In this document: one piece after another, positions 13,650 through 25,739 of the stretch
Layout of the letters: the number at the start of each line of letters is the position of its first letter
Position numbering within the stretch: position 1 is the stretch's first letter
Assembly (NCBI GenBank): GCA_028023455.1
Contig: JAQFVV010006273.1
Coordinates: 186,001-250,000, forward strand
Length of the DNA stretch: 64,000 nucleotides
DNA from: Epiperipatus broadwayi
Taxonomy: Eukaryota > Onychophora > Udeonychophora > Euonychophora > Peripatidae
Reading direction: 5' to 3'
The notes under the pieces: generated by a model
The model's input: the letters and a program-made list of their open reading frames with translations, nothing else
Database searches by the model: none
What the model was told of the DNA's origin: nothing
Position numbers and translations under genes: made by a program

Positions 13650-13745
13650 GTGGTTTATTGTCTGGAATTCATAAGAAGTTTGAGCACCGAAGTAGGACCG
13701 GGATGCAGTTTCTGGGTCTGTTGCTCTACCATTGCACAAAATCAT
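13650..13745 (-). mobile_element. SINE-like element, family B, copy 2
   Basis: Best preserved member of the family. On the minus strand it opens with a tRNA-type A box (ggtagagcaacag), continues through a C-rich middle and gtgctcaaac, and ends ttccagacaataaacc. It aligns block for block with 8145-8262. A B box is not clearly preserved. It is non-coding, presumably moved by LINE machinery; no target-site duplication seen. Confidence 0.5.
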
Positions 13746-13749
13746 GCAG

Positions 13750-14905
13750 TGCATAATTATTGATCAATAAATATACTATATAATATACCTGAAATGAATA
13801 TCTCTGTGTGTGCGCATGTTAGGTCTTTTTTAGAAATCAAGTTGGTGAATCAAATATTTTTGGTAATACTGTTCTCAGAATAATATTTTTAATAAACTAA
13901 CAGGAAACTACAAATCCAGTGAACAAATTATTTTCAGAAAAAAATTAAGAAACAAATAAAGACATTGCTAACATATGCTCGATAATAAAAAAGACCTGAT
14001 AACAACAACAAAAAAAGTTTACAAAATCTTTGATGATTATAATTGTAAATTATGCAGTATTCATAAAAAAGGAAACCTACTATAACACATCATTGTTCTT
14101 ATTAGAAAACATTATATGAACTCAATTCTACTGATTTCAATTTATATTGTAATTATATATAAATATATAATGAAAAAATCTAGGTTGTATAAAAAATAAA
14201 TGCAAATTCAAAATTGACGAAAAAAACATCAATATACTTATATGAAATGATAATACCATTAGCAACTTTTTTTAAAAGTAGAAAAAAATTGAAGTCACAC
14301 TAGAAAATTTTAAGAAATGAATATAATAAAATATCAATCAAATATAAAAATCAAAATTATGATAACAAGGGTGGCAGATGAATTTAAAACTGATGATAAA
14401 GATGTGGAAATCATTGATAGGTTTACATTTTGGGATCATTCATCAATAATTAAAGTTTCAGCAGTCTAAGGTCTCATAAAGGCTAATCCTAAATAGTATT
14501 GCAACATAATGTCCTGGAAAAAAATATAAAGGTATAGCTTTAATAATGAAGATTAGAATTTTTTAAGACTCTTGATAAAAGTGATTGATGATCAAGAAAG
14601 ACGATGATTACAAAACTACTGTTTTGAGTTGACATGTTGGCAATAGTCTTTGAAAATACAATAGGTACTGAGATCAATAATTAAATGGATAATCTATCAA
14701 ATTAAGGCAACATTTTCACTTGAAACACAAATGTCCAATTGCAGTCATCTTATTCTCAAAATCAAATATGCATAACACTTAGAAAAAATGGTGCTGAAAC
14801 ATGAATTCTACAGAATAGAATAGCCTAAAAAATCAAATAAATGACAAATCACTCTGGGAAAATATATTTATATAATTTCCAGGTTTTGACATCAACATGA
14901 AGGTA
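13750..14905. other. Gene-free A+T-rich stretch
   Basis: No credible gene or repeat. A short (AAT)n run lies at 14908-14936, just before the first LINE. Confidence 0.5.
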
Positions 14906-14939
14906 TTTAATAATAATAATAATAATAATAATAATATAG

Positions 14940-15157
14940 AATGCGCATGTGCGTGTATGCCTAAGTCATCAAGAATGAAGATCTTATTAATAATCTTTTT
15001 TTCCCATATTCTAATCGTTTTCACACTTAAAAACTGCGATATATATCTGTGATAGATAAAGACAGCGATGGCTAATTACTGAACAGTTGTTTTCTAGCAA
15101 AAAGTAAGTAATACGGTCGTTCATAACAAAAAATAAATTCTAACATCATAAACAAGC
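14940..15157 (+). promoter_or_regulatory. Presumed 5' UTR and internal promoter region of LINE copy 1
   Basis: This stretch precedes ORF1 of the LINE and carries more CpG than its surroundings (tgcgcatgtgcgtg, gcgatatat, agcgatgg, acggtcg). LINEs of this group transcribe from an internal 5' UTR promoter, so that role is inferred from position. The exact 5' boundary is not visible; the (AAT)n run just upstream may mark it. Confidence 0.3.
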
Positions 15158-16417
15158 ATGGCGTCGCGTCAAGAAGCAAACGACGTAAATTGCGCTCAAA
15201 CAAATGGCGATAAAATGAAAACTGCCACTATCGCAAAAACGTATGCAAACGTAACAAAAATAAACCAGCAGCTTCACAGCATCGAAAAAAGTCCAGCATT
15301 AACACAGACAGCAAGATTTAGGAAGGTAAATCAAGCCAACATAAATAATTTAAACCTCATGGAAAACAATAATGAAGAGCCCTCCCCAACGATATGGAAT
15401 CAAGATGAACTGCAAGAAATAAACGTTAATTTCAACAGCACCATCCCAAAAAAATTATTCGCAACTTTCCAAAAATTTTTTTCACTGAGATCATTAGTGT
15501 TAGCTGTCACTGATAGGAATTTAACACTCTATAAATTTCCCAGAGAGCTTCTTTACGAGGAGCTGACAGCAACAGCATTGTGGGATACAGTCTCTAGTAT
15601 TGGAGAGCATCCAAACTCGCGATACGTTGCAATTCAGTTTTTTGATGAACATCAGCATGCAAGATTTCAAACTAAAGTAAAAACTTTGGGAAGCTACACG
15701 CTAATAATAGTCGATCAAAGCTTGCAAAACTATTGTAACGGAATAATTAAAAACACTTACTTCGGATATACCATTCAGGATTTTCAAAAATTAATACAGT
15801 CATTTGGCAAAGCTATTTATATAAAAAAAATCTACTTATCCGACACCCCTATACCGGTTTTCAGCAACAACTTTCATTTCAAAATAAAGCTGAATGACAA
15901 TGTAAACCCAGAGGATATTCCAACACAAATAATTGACCAGAATGCAATACTGACTATTCACATAAAAGGATTAAGGCCGAGATGTTTTGCGTGCGGTGAA
16001 ACTGGACACTTAGCAATCGATTGCAACACCAAAATCAACCAAAAAAACCAACCGAGCTCTGAAGATCAACCAACAGAAGCTCACCAACTGGAATCAAACA
16101 GTACAAAACAGATAACGAAAACAACTAATAAACAAGAAAAAATTAATAAAAAAACCACAGATCAACAGCAATTGAATAATAAAAAAACTGCACACACGTT
16201 GCCAGCACCTGAAATTCTGGATTTATCAACAAAATCAACCAATAGAATTCAAACCCCCACTGATAAAAAAACAGAAAGTCAACAACCTCAAGAGGCTCCA
16301 ATGGAAAAAATAGCGCACAATCTAAGTCAGCCTACCAAAAATACTGATGAAAAAGAGATAATAAAAGAACAAATAAACTCACACAGTAATAGTGATCAAA
16401 AAAATATATATATATAA
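15158..16417 (+). pseudogene. LINE ORF1 (nucleic-acid-binding, CCHC zinc knuckle)
   Basis: The 419-residue frame starts at the ATG of a CpG-rich ATGGCGTCG context. It has a basic, Asn/Lys-rich N-terminus, a middle with blocks such as FPRELLYEELTATALWD, and one CCHC zinc knuckle (C276-X2-C279-X4-H284-X4-C289) inside RPRCFACGETGHLAIDC. A low-complexity Gln/Thr/Lys tail follows. ORF1 proteins of this group bind the element RNA to form the retrotransposition particle. The frame ends at a (TA)n run (16404-16416) giving NIYI-stop. In copy 2 the reading continues about 85 codons to an AT-hook-like PGRPPKK block, which here sits out of frame at 16453-16680. The microsatellite has thus probably truncated this ORF by frameshift. 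Confidence 0.8.
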
Positions 16418-16452
16418 CACACCAAACACCCAATATTAAAAATAATACAACA

Positions 16453-16680
16453 ATGGAAATTATGGAAGCTATCATCCCAAATATGCCTCAAATCACCAAA
16501 GCTGACACAGAACAAAGAATACCAGGCCGCCCACCAAAGAAAAATAGAGGGCCCAAAAAAATCAAAACAGAAGCCAACCTTAGCCTTTCTGATCACAACA
16601 ATACAACTACAGTGGAAACAGATGAAGATCTGGAAATGGAATATGAGAATGAATGGGAAGAAACACCAGATCAACCCTAA
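16453..16680 (+). pseudogene. Displaced C-terminal part of LINE ORF1
   Basis: A 75-codon frame whose centre, PGRPPKKNRGPKKIK, is AT-hook-like (GRP within basic residues) and is followed by an acidic end (ETDEDLEMEYENEWEE). Copy 2 has the same order, basic GRP-like block then acidic Asp/Glu-rich end, as the C-terminus of its ORF1 near 24183-24310. I therefore read this as the end of ORF1, cut off by the (TA)n frameshift at 16404-16416. It is not a separate gene. It stops 28 bp before the ORF2 start. Confidence 0.6.
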
Positions 16681-16708
16681 TATTTAAATCTCAACCAAAA
16701 AACATATA

Positions 16709-17350
16709 ATGAAAATAAAAATTGCGGCAATCAATGTCAGGGGTTTGAACTCAACCTCAAAAATTAATAAGTTAAAACATTGGATCAAGGATATACAACC
16801 ACACTTGCTTGGTATACTTGAGACAAAAATTTATGCTGGATCACAAACTGACCCAGCCAAACATTTAAATATGGAAGATTTCTGTGCATGCTCCAGAGAC
16901 TTTTCCTCTCCCTCAGCTGGAACTGGACTCAATTGCAACCTTCAACCAAAAAAGCATAACAATAAATCTGGTTTTTGTATATATGCCTTTACAGGATAAA
17001 AAAATAGATACCATAATTGCAAACATTAATTCAAGGTTAGCTACAACTTCAAATCCAACCATCTTAATTGGAGATTTTAATTTAAAATATCAGGAATTTA
17101 CCCAACGTTGGCTTCACAGAATAAACATACCACTAATGAGTGGCCAAGGTTTTTTGCCAGATGATGCCATCTCTTTCCACAATAATCACTTCTCTTCACT
17201 TATTGATCTGTGCTTTTATTCTCCAATGCTTCACCACCTTATTGAAATAAAACTAACTCCCTCAACTTTTTCCGATCACTCGGCTCAAATAGTCACAATT
17301 GACTGTGCCCAAATTTAAATATCAATTTCCACTTACAAGAACAATAAGAG
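16709..17350 (+). pseudogene. LINE ORF2, APE-type endonuclease domain (frameshifted)
   Basis: ORF2 starts at the ATG of MKIKIAAINVRGLNS. The apurinic-like endonuclease nicks target DNA for target-primed reverse transcription. Visible signatures are the N-terminal INVRGLNS, the catalytic-Glu block GILETKIYAG, GDFNLKYQEF and SDHSAQIVTID. Compared with copy 2 (SAG, then about 19 residues, then DSNL) this copy has lost about 16 codons near 16915 with a change of frame, so the second half runs in another frame from about 16925. A second shift at 17320-17350 (after CAQI) restores the frame of the reverse transcriptase. The two lesions make the domain non-functional. Confidence 0.8.
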
Positions 17351-19582
17351 TTTTTACTCCCAGAAACAACCCCTGAATTTCTGTTCTCTGAGACCTACAT
17401 AATGCTAAACAAAATCAAAGATATGACTTTGAACCCGGTCCAGAAATATCTAGCATTTATGGGAATGTTGTCCTTTAACATCAACCATATAACAAAAAAA
17501 CAACCCCCACCATCGAGACTTTTGTCTCTGGCAGATCAGTTACACCAGAGAATAATCATGATTAACCCATCACACTGCACCCAGCAGTATATATTCAAGC
17601 TTACACCTGCATACAATAAAGCATGTGAAGAACTCAAAAGCTATCTGAAGATAAAGAAAAGCAAGGTATGCCTAACCAGGCCACACACTTGGACAAGAGA
17701 TTATATAAGATGGGTGCTGGGGAACCAACCAGATGTAAAAGTGCCAATGGCACTATATACAAATAGTGGAACATATGCAGGACACAATATGATTATGCCA
17801 ATTTTTGAATATTTTAAAGAGAAATTACAAGAAAGACAACCATATAAAATACCACATAATCTGTTTGGCCCACCAGAGACAAAAACCCCATTCACAAAAG
17901 ATCTATTCACAACAAAACTAAATACTATTCGAAACGCTTGCCATCCAGGTAGTCCTGGAGTTCCATTGTTTGTATTAAAGCATCTAAGTAAATTCACAAC
18001 AGAATATTTGTGTCAGTTAGCAAACCATCTAGCGCAACAAATTCAACCCATTAAGTGTGTCTATCCAATAGCCATAGTACCCTATAATAAAAAGAAAGCA
18101 ATTATTCCACCTATTACAGACCTCAGACCAATATCTATCGGACCTTTGCCGATCAAAATTATGGAGAAAATTATTAAAGATGAAATTGAACCGTATATAA
18201 TGCCACTTATCTCCGAAGCACAATATGCAAAGAAAAACTCTTCAACAACAGAAGCAGCTTTATTCTTCAAAGCAATTCTAGCAACAGTAAAACAGTGGAA
18301 AAAATACGGACCCGTTGTTGTGCAGCTTGACATAGAAGCTGCATTTGACTCAGTCAATATATACACACTTCTAAAAATGCTAAAAGACACAGAAATTCCT
18401 AGAACACATCTATATATAATTGCTAACCTGCTTCTGAACAGAGAGATCCATATAACTTTAAATGGAAGAAACTCACCATCTTTCACACCCACCAAATCTA
18501 TATCCCAAGGATCCCCTCTTAGTTCACTATTGTTTATATTTTACATCAATCCCCTTATTAAAAGCATACAAAATGCATTTACTTGGATCGAGATACCAGA
18601 CACAACACAGCGCACTACATGCATCGCCTATATGGATGATGTTACCATATTCCTAACATCAAAAAAACAAATACCGCAACTCCAAAAGATATTACAAGAA
18701 TATTCACAAAAATATGAATTATCATTTAATCCAGCAAATACCACAGCCTGGTCTCTATACACTGGTAAACCATGTACATCAATTTACAAATCAAAACCAA
18801 ATTCTTTCCTTGGGTTCCTATTTCATATGGGAATTACAGGAATGAGATGTCATATCCAAAATAAACTTAAAGAAGAAGCCACAAAAATTATAAACTCCTT
18901 GGTCAAGGCATATCTTTCACTATATTCCAAAGTACAGTTAATTAACCAGCTTATCACAATCAAAATAACTTACTATGTACCGGTTATTTCATTCTCAAAG
19001 GGGTTCATTTCAAAAATTAAAACCACATATAATAAACTACTTTGGGCCAGAAAAACAGTAGCAATTTCCACAAAAAAACTTAGCCAACCTCTAATAAAAA
19101 ATGGACTTGGCTTGCACAACATCAATGTTTTTCATATACAGAAGTTAAGGAACTCAATAATCACAATACTTGCCAAATACCCCAAAATTAACCACTTGCT
19201 AGAAGTTACTCCAACAGATAGACCACCTCCAAAAGGTTCCTTTTTCACCAACATTATATACCAATGCAAAACCACAGACAAAATTCCAGAACAGTATTTG
19301 CATAAGTATTCATACTGGGATATTTATGGTTTAATAAACAGAGAAGCAGATACTAATGTTATACAACCTATGCTAGGAATTAACAACAAGAGACTACTCA
19401 AGGAATATAAAAAGTGGGCTCTAGAGCCCAAATACTTTGATTTTATCATGAAAATCAATCTCATTGCCTTGCCAACAACCCACTTTCTTTATCATAAAAG
19501 AATATATATATCTATTGACCCTTCTGTGGACTCTGCCATCGAGCAGAAGAGACACTGGATCACTTTATTTATCAATGTGTAG
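17351..19582 (+). pseudogene. LINE ORF2, reverse transcriptase domain
   Basis: A long open frame (726 codons counted from the ATG at 17402; the frame is open from about 17350). RT motifs are intact: LRPISIG, motif A LDIEAAFD (L309-D316), motif B SQGSPLSSLLF (Q369-P372) and motif C YMDD (Y410-D413). The C-terminus should hold a CCHC-type zinc motif; copy 2 reads CGLC, then H, then C. Here a frameshift near 19520 turns it into DPSVDSAIEQKRHW and a stop. Past the stop, shifted frames still resemble the ORF2 end up to about 19760. The polymerase itself looks intact; the endonuclease and C-terminus do not. Confidence 0.85.
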
Positions 19583-20139
19583 CACTAACCAAACATGACA
19601 GATGATGTGTAACACCTACAGAAAACCGGGTACAATCATTAATCACATAATAGCTGCTTTTCAGGGAAGATCAATACCTAGCATTAGGGCAGCCACATTT
19701 GTTCTATATGCATATTGGTGCACCCGATGTACTTTCTTAATTGGCAATAACACCAGATGACACCCAGCTACATTTAGCAACAAACTGCTACACATTCGAA
19801 ATAGAGATAAAATAATAACCAACCCCCACTTAAATGCAGCAACATGGTCATTGTTAAAACAACCATCAATGCTGTAAATGCTGCAAAGAAAAACTATCAT
19901 ACAACTAACATTCAAAGTGACATGCGGACAAAACTAAATAAGCTCCTCAAACGTTAGAACTCTGATTATTTTTGCTTTTTTAATTTTTATATTGTTATAG
20001 TCCATTAACCACAAAGTGTAACCACTAAATTCATTTATATGTGTTTACCCTAATATTATTCATTGTATGTTAAATTTCAAATTTTTCTACATGTAAACTT
20101 ATGTAAACCATTGAGATCAATAAAGCCTTTATTGAAACA
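19583..20139 (+). other. Decayed ORF2 end and 3' UTR of LINE copy 1
   Basis: 19583-19760 is the frameshifted C-terminal remainder of ORF2 (matching the protein end of copy 2 around TFLIGN). After it comes an untranslated region ending in caataaagcctttattgaaa, with an AATAAA polyadenylation signal about 20 bp before the trinucleotide tail. Confidence 0.6.
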
Positions 20140-20349
<210 letters not shown>

Positions 20350-20350
<1 letters not shown>

Positions 20351-20833
20351 GTTTCAAAAGGCCTTTATTGTTTCAAAAGGCCTTTATTGTCTCAAAAGAA
20401 TACATTAATGGTTACATAGTAGATTATGTGCTACAAGTTTTCCAGTTACAACCAGGTTACAATTGTTATTACAATAATCAAGATAATGTCTCTATATTAT
20501 ATTGTCTTAATTGAATGTTACAGATTTGTTCATTATCAAATAGTTTTCAGAATATTATAGACAGTTGCATTTCAATAGTTATTAGGTGCACAGATGTTAC
20601 TGAAGCTATTACTGGATAGGGATGGGCTCTGTTCTTTTGCCTTATTTCCTGTTTTTATATTTATTTATTTTTGTTTTTCCCTTGTTGGTGCTCCATATTA
20701 CTTAGTTATTATTTCCTTGATTATGTTACAACCTTGCTCTGTGTTTAAGCAGAGACCAGGTAGCTGCATAGATGTCTGGACTTGTTATCAATTTGTCCTG
20801 GATTTGTATTTGCATTAACTTGTGTTCAAAAGT
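20350..20833 (-). other. 3' UTR of LINE copy 2 with duplicated 3' terminus
   Basis: The stretch between the ORF2 end and the tail. Its last part, read on the minus strand, repeats caataaaggccttttgaaa twice in tandem before the (AAT)n tail. Copy 1 has one such block. A doubled 3' end suggests slippage of the reverse transcriptase on the tail or a tandem terminal repeat used for recognition. Confidence 0.6.
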
Positions 20834-23269
20834 TTATGGATGTCGCCTTGTGTTATTTCCTATTAGGAATGTACATCTTGTGCACCATAGTGAATATAGA
20901 ACAAAAGTTGCTGCCCTAATCAGTGGTATTGTTTTACTTTGGAAAGCCATCATTATTTGTTCCATTGTGGTTTTATTTTTCCTATATGTGTTGCAAAGTA
21001 TAACTCTTACTTGTTCCAGACCTTTGCAGTGATACAATAAGTGCTGGACAGTTTCTTCATTCTGATGGCATAAGCCGCATAAAGGATCCATGTCTCTATG
21101 TAGTCTTCTATGTACCAGAAAGTATGTGGTTGGGAGGGCATCTAAGTTTATTTTAAGGATAAAATTGAAAAATTTTGGTTCTAACTCCCATTTCTTGTAT
21201 TTTTTAATTAATACTTTATTGTTTATTTTTAATAGTGGTAATATTTCGTTGTTGGTGGTATGGTTCTGCATTAGTTCATAGATTTCCCAATATTTATATT
21301 TTTCTGTCCATTGGTTGGGGATTTTTCCTATTGCATTGCAGTGGTATATTGCCAATTGAATGAGTGAGTCTTTTGGGGGTGGTCGATCAGTAGGTGTTAT
21401 TTTAATTAGATGTTTTAATTTTGTAAATTGATTAATTAAGGCAATTGTTGTATTTTTTTGCATGTGGAAAATGTTAAGGCTGTGTAGGCCAAGGCCATTT
21501 TTTATTAGTGGTCGGCTAAGATTTTTAATTGATATAGCCACTGTTTTCCTGGCTCACATAATTTTACAGCATATGGAGTTAATTTTCCAGATGAAACCTT
21601 TAGAAAAAACAATTACTGGCATGTAGTATGTTATTCTAATCATGATAGTTGTGTCTTTGCATATATTGATAGATATGCTTTAGACAATGAATTTGCTATT
21701 TTTTCAACATCTTCTTTGAGTTTGTTTTGTATGTGACAGCGCATTCTTGTGGTGCCCATATAAAATGGAAAACCCAGAAAGGAATTTGGTTTTTCCTGAA
21801 ATACGGACTCACATGGTTTGCCTGAGAATATATGCCAAGATGCAGATTTTGCTGAATTTATCTTCAGTCCATAATTGGCTGAATATTCTTCCACTATCTT
21901 GTTCAACCACGATATCTGCTTTTTAGAAGTTAGAAACACCGTGACATCATCCATATATGCCAAACATGCTATTTTTTGTGTTGATCCTGGTATCTGTATG
22001 CCTTCAAAGGATTTCTTTAATTAAGGGGTTGATATCAAAAATAAAGAGTAGGGCACTTAAAGGTGAACCCTGTGATAGTGACTGGGTGGGGTAGAAAGAG
22101 GGAAAATTTCTACCATTAAGTGTTATGTGTAGCTCACGGTTTATTAATAGGTTTGCTATTATATATAGCATGGATCTGGGAATGTCCATGGTTTCAAGCA
22201 TCTCTAGCAATACAGATATGTTGACAGTGTCAAAGGTTGATGCTATATCCGGTTGTATGACCAGAGGGCTATATTTTTTTTATTTCTTACAGTTACCATT
22301 ATAGTTTTGAAAAGTAAAGCTGTTTGTGTAGTTGAAGATTTTTTCTTAGCAAACTGAGTATCCGAGATGGAAGGCATCAAAAGTGGCTCTATTTTTTTCT
22401 TTTATTACCTTTTTCAGTATCTTCATTGGAAGCGGTCCCATAGATATAGGTCTTACGTCTTCAAGTGCAGGAATTTTTTTATTCTTTTTATTGTAAGGTA
22501 CTATTGCTATGGGGTACACTCCCTGTACACTCCTAAATTTCTTGAGCTAGATGGTTTGCCAGATTACAAAGATATTTTGAAGTGAATTGGCTAAGGTGTT
22601 TTAAGACAAAAAGTGGTATTCCTGGGCTTCCAGGGTGACAGTTATTGTTCATTTCATTCATTTTTTTTAATGAAATCATCTGCCATGAATAAATTTTCAT
22701 TTTTTGGTGGTCCAAATATGTGTGCTGTCCACTGTATTGGTGGTGCTGATCGCAGTTTGTCTCTAAAATGTTCAAACATTGGCATTATTATATTTTGGCC
22801 AGCAAATATTCCTCTTTAGGTTTGTATGGCCATTGGTACTTTAATTTCAGGTGCACTTCCAAGGGCCCATTTTATGTATTTACGTGACCATGTATGTTGC
22901 TGTTTGATGCATAATTTGGTTTTTTTAATTTTTAGATACTCTTTTAGGGACTGACAAGCCTTATTATATTCTTGTGTTAAGTTTCTTATATAATTTTGGG
23001 TGTGATGTGTAGGCATGATTGCTGTAAGTTTTTCATGTATTTTATCAGCATATTCTAGTAGCTTGGATGGTGATGGTCTATTCATTATTATGTGGTTTAT
23101 ATTAAAAGAAAAAATATTGATAAAAGCTTGGTATTGTTGTATAGGGTCTAGTTTTATTTGTCTTAGTTTTTCTAGCATTATATAGGTTTCAGAAAAGATA
23201 AATTCTGGGGTTGACTTGGGAAGAAAGATTCTGATTGTTTTTGTTAGTGGTGAAATGTTAGTTTGCATT
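20834..23269 (-). pseudogene. LINE ORF2 reverse transcriptase, copy 2
   Basis: Sense fragments follow copy 1 closely. The motif A region is changed to QPDIASTFD (LDIEAAFD in copy 1), motif B is LSQGSPLSALLF near 22050, and motif C is YMDD near 21950. The C-terminal zinc motif is kept: CGLCHQNEETVQHLLYHC (C-X2-C, H, C) near 21035-21090. Stops or shifts break the frame near 22816, 22533, 22210-22370, 22000, 21640 and 21541. It is the better source for the C-terminus that copy 1 has lost. Confidence 0.75.
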
Positions 23270-23934
23270 TGGCTTAGGTTAATAGTTATTATTTGTGCAG
23301 AGTGATCGGAGAAACTCGATGGTATGAGGTTTATTTTTATTAAGTGATGTAGAGTTGGTAAATAAAAGCATAAGTCTATCAGTGATTTAAACTGACCATT
23401 ATGGAATGAGACAGCATCCTGAGGAAGAAAACCTTGTCCACTCATTAGTGGAACTTGTATTTTGTGGGGTCAATTTTTAGTAAATTCCAGATATGATGTG
23501 TTGAAGTCACCAACCAAGATGGTGGGATCTGCTGTGGTGGCTAATCTTGAATTTATTGACATGATTATTGTTTCAATTCTTTGTTTATTTATTGGCATAT
23601 ATATAAAAATTACATTGATTGTCATTATTTTGTGCCTCAATGTAGTGATTAGGAGATTTGAATCAATGTAAGTGATTTTGAAAGTTTGGAATGGACAATG
23701 ATTTGCAATTATTATGGCAGATCCTGCTGATTGTGATGTTGCATCTCTGAAACCTGCATAGAATCCTTCAGTACCAAGGTATTTGGATGGGTCTACTTGT
23801 GACCCTGCATAGATTTTGGTTTCTAGTAGACCTGTAATGTGTGTTTTCATTTGTTGTATCCAGTGTTTTACTTTGTATATTTTTTGGGTTGAATTTAAAC
23901 CCCTGATATTGATTGCAGCAATTTTTATTTTCAT
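23270..23934 (-). pseudogene. LINE ORF2 endonuclease, copy 2
   Basis: Starts at MKIKIAAINIRGLNS and keeps LLETKIYAG, VGDFNTSYLEF and SDHSAQIITI, so all the endonuclease blocks are present with no internal deletion. The only clear lesion is a nonsense codon near 23466: copy 1 reads RWLHRI where copy 2 reads a TGA, so Trp to stop is likely. Both halves of the domain are in the same frame. It reveals the roughly 16-codon deletion in copy 1. Confidence 0.8.
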
Positions 23935-23938
23935 TCTG

Positions 23939-23939
<1 letters not shown>

Positions 23940-23983
<44 letters not shown>

Positions 23984-24017
23984 TATATATTATATATATA
24001 TAATATATATATATATA
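23940..24017. repeat. (TA)n microsatellite between ORF1 and ORF2 of LINE copy 2
   Basis: A near-pure TA array lies just before the ORF2 start of copy 2. Copy 1 has a short TA run in the nearby ORF1 end (16404-16416), so this segment of the element seems prone to TA expansion. Confidence 0.9.
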
Positions 24018-24182
24018 AAATATCTTTGGTAATTTTCCTTTGATCAGTAAGTGGGCTTTTTATTGTTTTGAATTTTGTTGAGTGTCTAATTCAATTATGT
24101 TATTTTTAGTGGTAATGTGGCTTTGATCAGTTAATATTTTTTTACTAGTTTTTGTATTGGGTTGTGCTTCTGATTCATCTTT

Positions 24183-25545
24183 TTAGTCTTGATTAGTATC
24201 TTCATCAGAGGTTTCAGTAGTCTGATATGTATGCTCAGAGTTGGTGATTATATCTTCTTCCGATCTTACTTTAATTTTTTTATATTTTTTTTTTTTTGGT
24301 GGCGGCCTGGCTTTCTTTTTTGCTCTTTTTCTATTACTATGTTTTGTGGTATATCTAGTGCTATTTTTTCTAAGATTTCTGTGGCTGTATTATTTTTAAT
24401 TGTTTGTTTTAATGGTAAGTTGGAATAATTGTTGATGTTTTCATTTTTGTGTGTAGAATCATCTTCTTCCATCTGAGATTCTACATCTGTGATATTTTCA
24501 TATTCCTTTATTTGTTCTTCACTGTTCATTTGCAGATCATTACTTGTTTGATCTTTTATTTTACTTTGGGTGCTTTTCAGTTTTATATTTTGTCTTGTGA
24601 TTATATTTTAATTTTCAATTTTTTCTTGTGATCGATTACTATTGATGAGTTTTGTTGTGCTGTTTTTCCACTCTTCATTTTTATTAATCTTTTCCATTGT
24701 CAAGTTTAGTGGTTTGTTCTTATCTTGTATTGTTAAGATACTTTGTTTTTCCTGATTTTCTTGTTGTCGAAGACTTGTATGTATCTTGCTGCGTTCTGCA
24801 TTATTTATTATTTGGTTTTGAGTTGCTTGGTTTTGTTCTGGAATTTCCTTTGTTTGCTGGTCACTCCTGCAGTCTTTCCTTGTGTGGCAGTCTCCTGTCA
24901 GATGACCTCTTTCTCCACATGCATAGCACTTTGACCTGAGTCCTTTTATTTGAAGTGTGAGGACTGCTTCTTGATCAATAATCTGGTTAGGAATTTCTTC
25001 AGGATTGGTGTTTTCTTTTAGTTTGATTTTGAAATAGAAGCTGTTGGTATGTATAGGGATTGGAGTATCATTACAGTAGATAGGCTTGATATAGATTGCC
25101 TGACCATAGGGTGAATTAGTTTGGTAAAATCTTGTATGCTATATCCAAAATATGTATTTTTTAAAATGCCTGTGTAGTAGTTTTGTATATTTTTGTCAAC
25201 CACCACTAAAGCATAATTTTCTAATGTCTGGACTTTTATTTGAAATGCTTCACATTGATTTTTGTTGTAAAATTCTAGCTAAATATCTGGAGTTGGGATG
25301 TTCTCCAATAGTCATGATGCTATCCCATAATACTTGTGTTGTTAATTCCTTAAATAGGAGTTCTCTTGTGAATTTATAGAGGAATAAATTTTTGTCTGTA
25401 ACTGCTAGTATTAACGACTTGTCAGAAAAATTTTTTTTAAAACTATTAAATAATTTTGGGGGTATGGTATTATTAAATCTAGAATTAATATCTTTTATTT
25501 CTTCATTCGTCCAGTTGATCATTGATGGTTCTAGCTCAAATTCAT

Positions 25546-25588
<43 letters not shown>

Positions 25589-25719
25589 TTTACGTCCATT
25601 TGAATTACTTTTCTAAATCTAGATTGACTTAAATTGGTATTTTGTTTATTCTCTTGATGTTGTATATTAGATTTTGTAGCATTTGCGTAGGTTTTTTGAT
25701 TTGATATTATATTTTTCAT
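24183..25719 (-). pseudogene. LINE ORF1, copy 2
   Basis: Sense reading begins MKNIISNQKTYANATK, aligned with residues from MKTATIAKTYANVTK of copy 1, so about 20 N-terminal codons are missing. A (TA)n insertion at 25549-25587 interrupts it. The zinc knuckle is kept (KCYACGERGHLTGDC, near 24900-24945). Beyond it a long frame with a single stop runs to KRKPGR and, after a shift, to an acidic end (TSDEDTNQD). It shows that the family's ORF1 is longer than the 419 codons of copy 1 and has a basic GRP-like block plus an acidic tail. Confidence 0.7.
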
Positions 25720-25739
25720 TGGGTTGAGCGTTTTTTTTT

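Noticed and set aside
18082-18495. 137-codon minus-strand frame inside the LINE
   Set aside because: Antisense shadow of the reverse transcriptase frame, whose motifs are intact.
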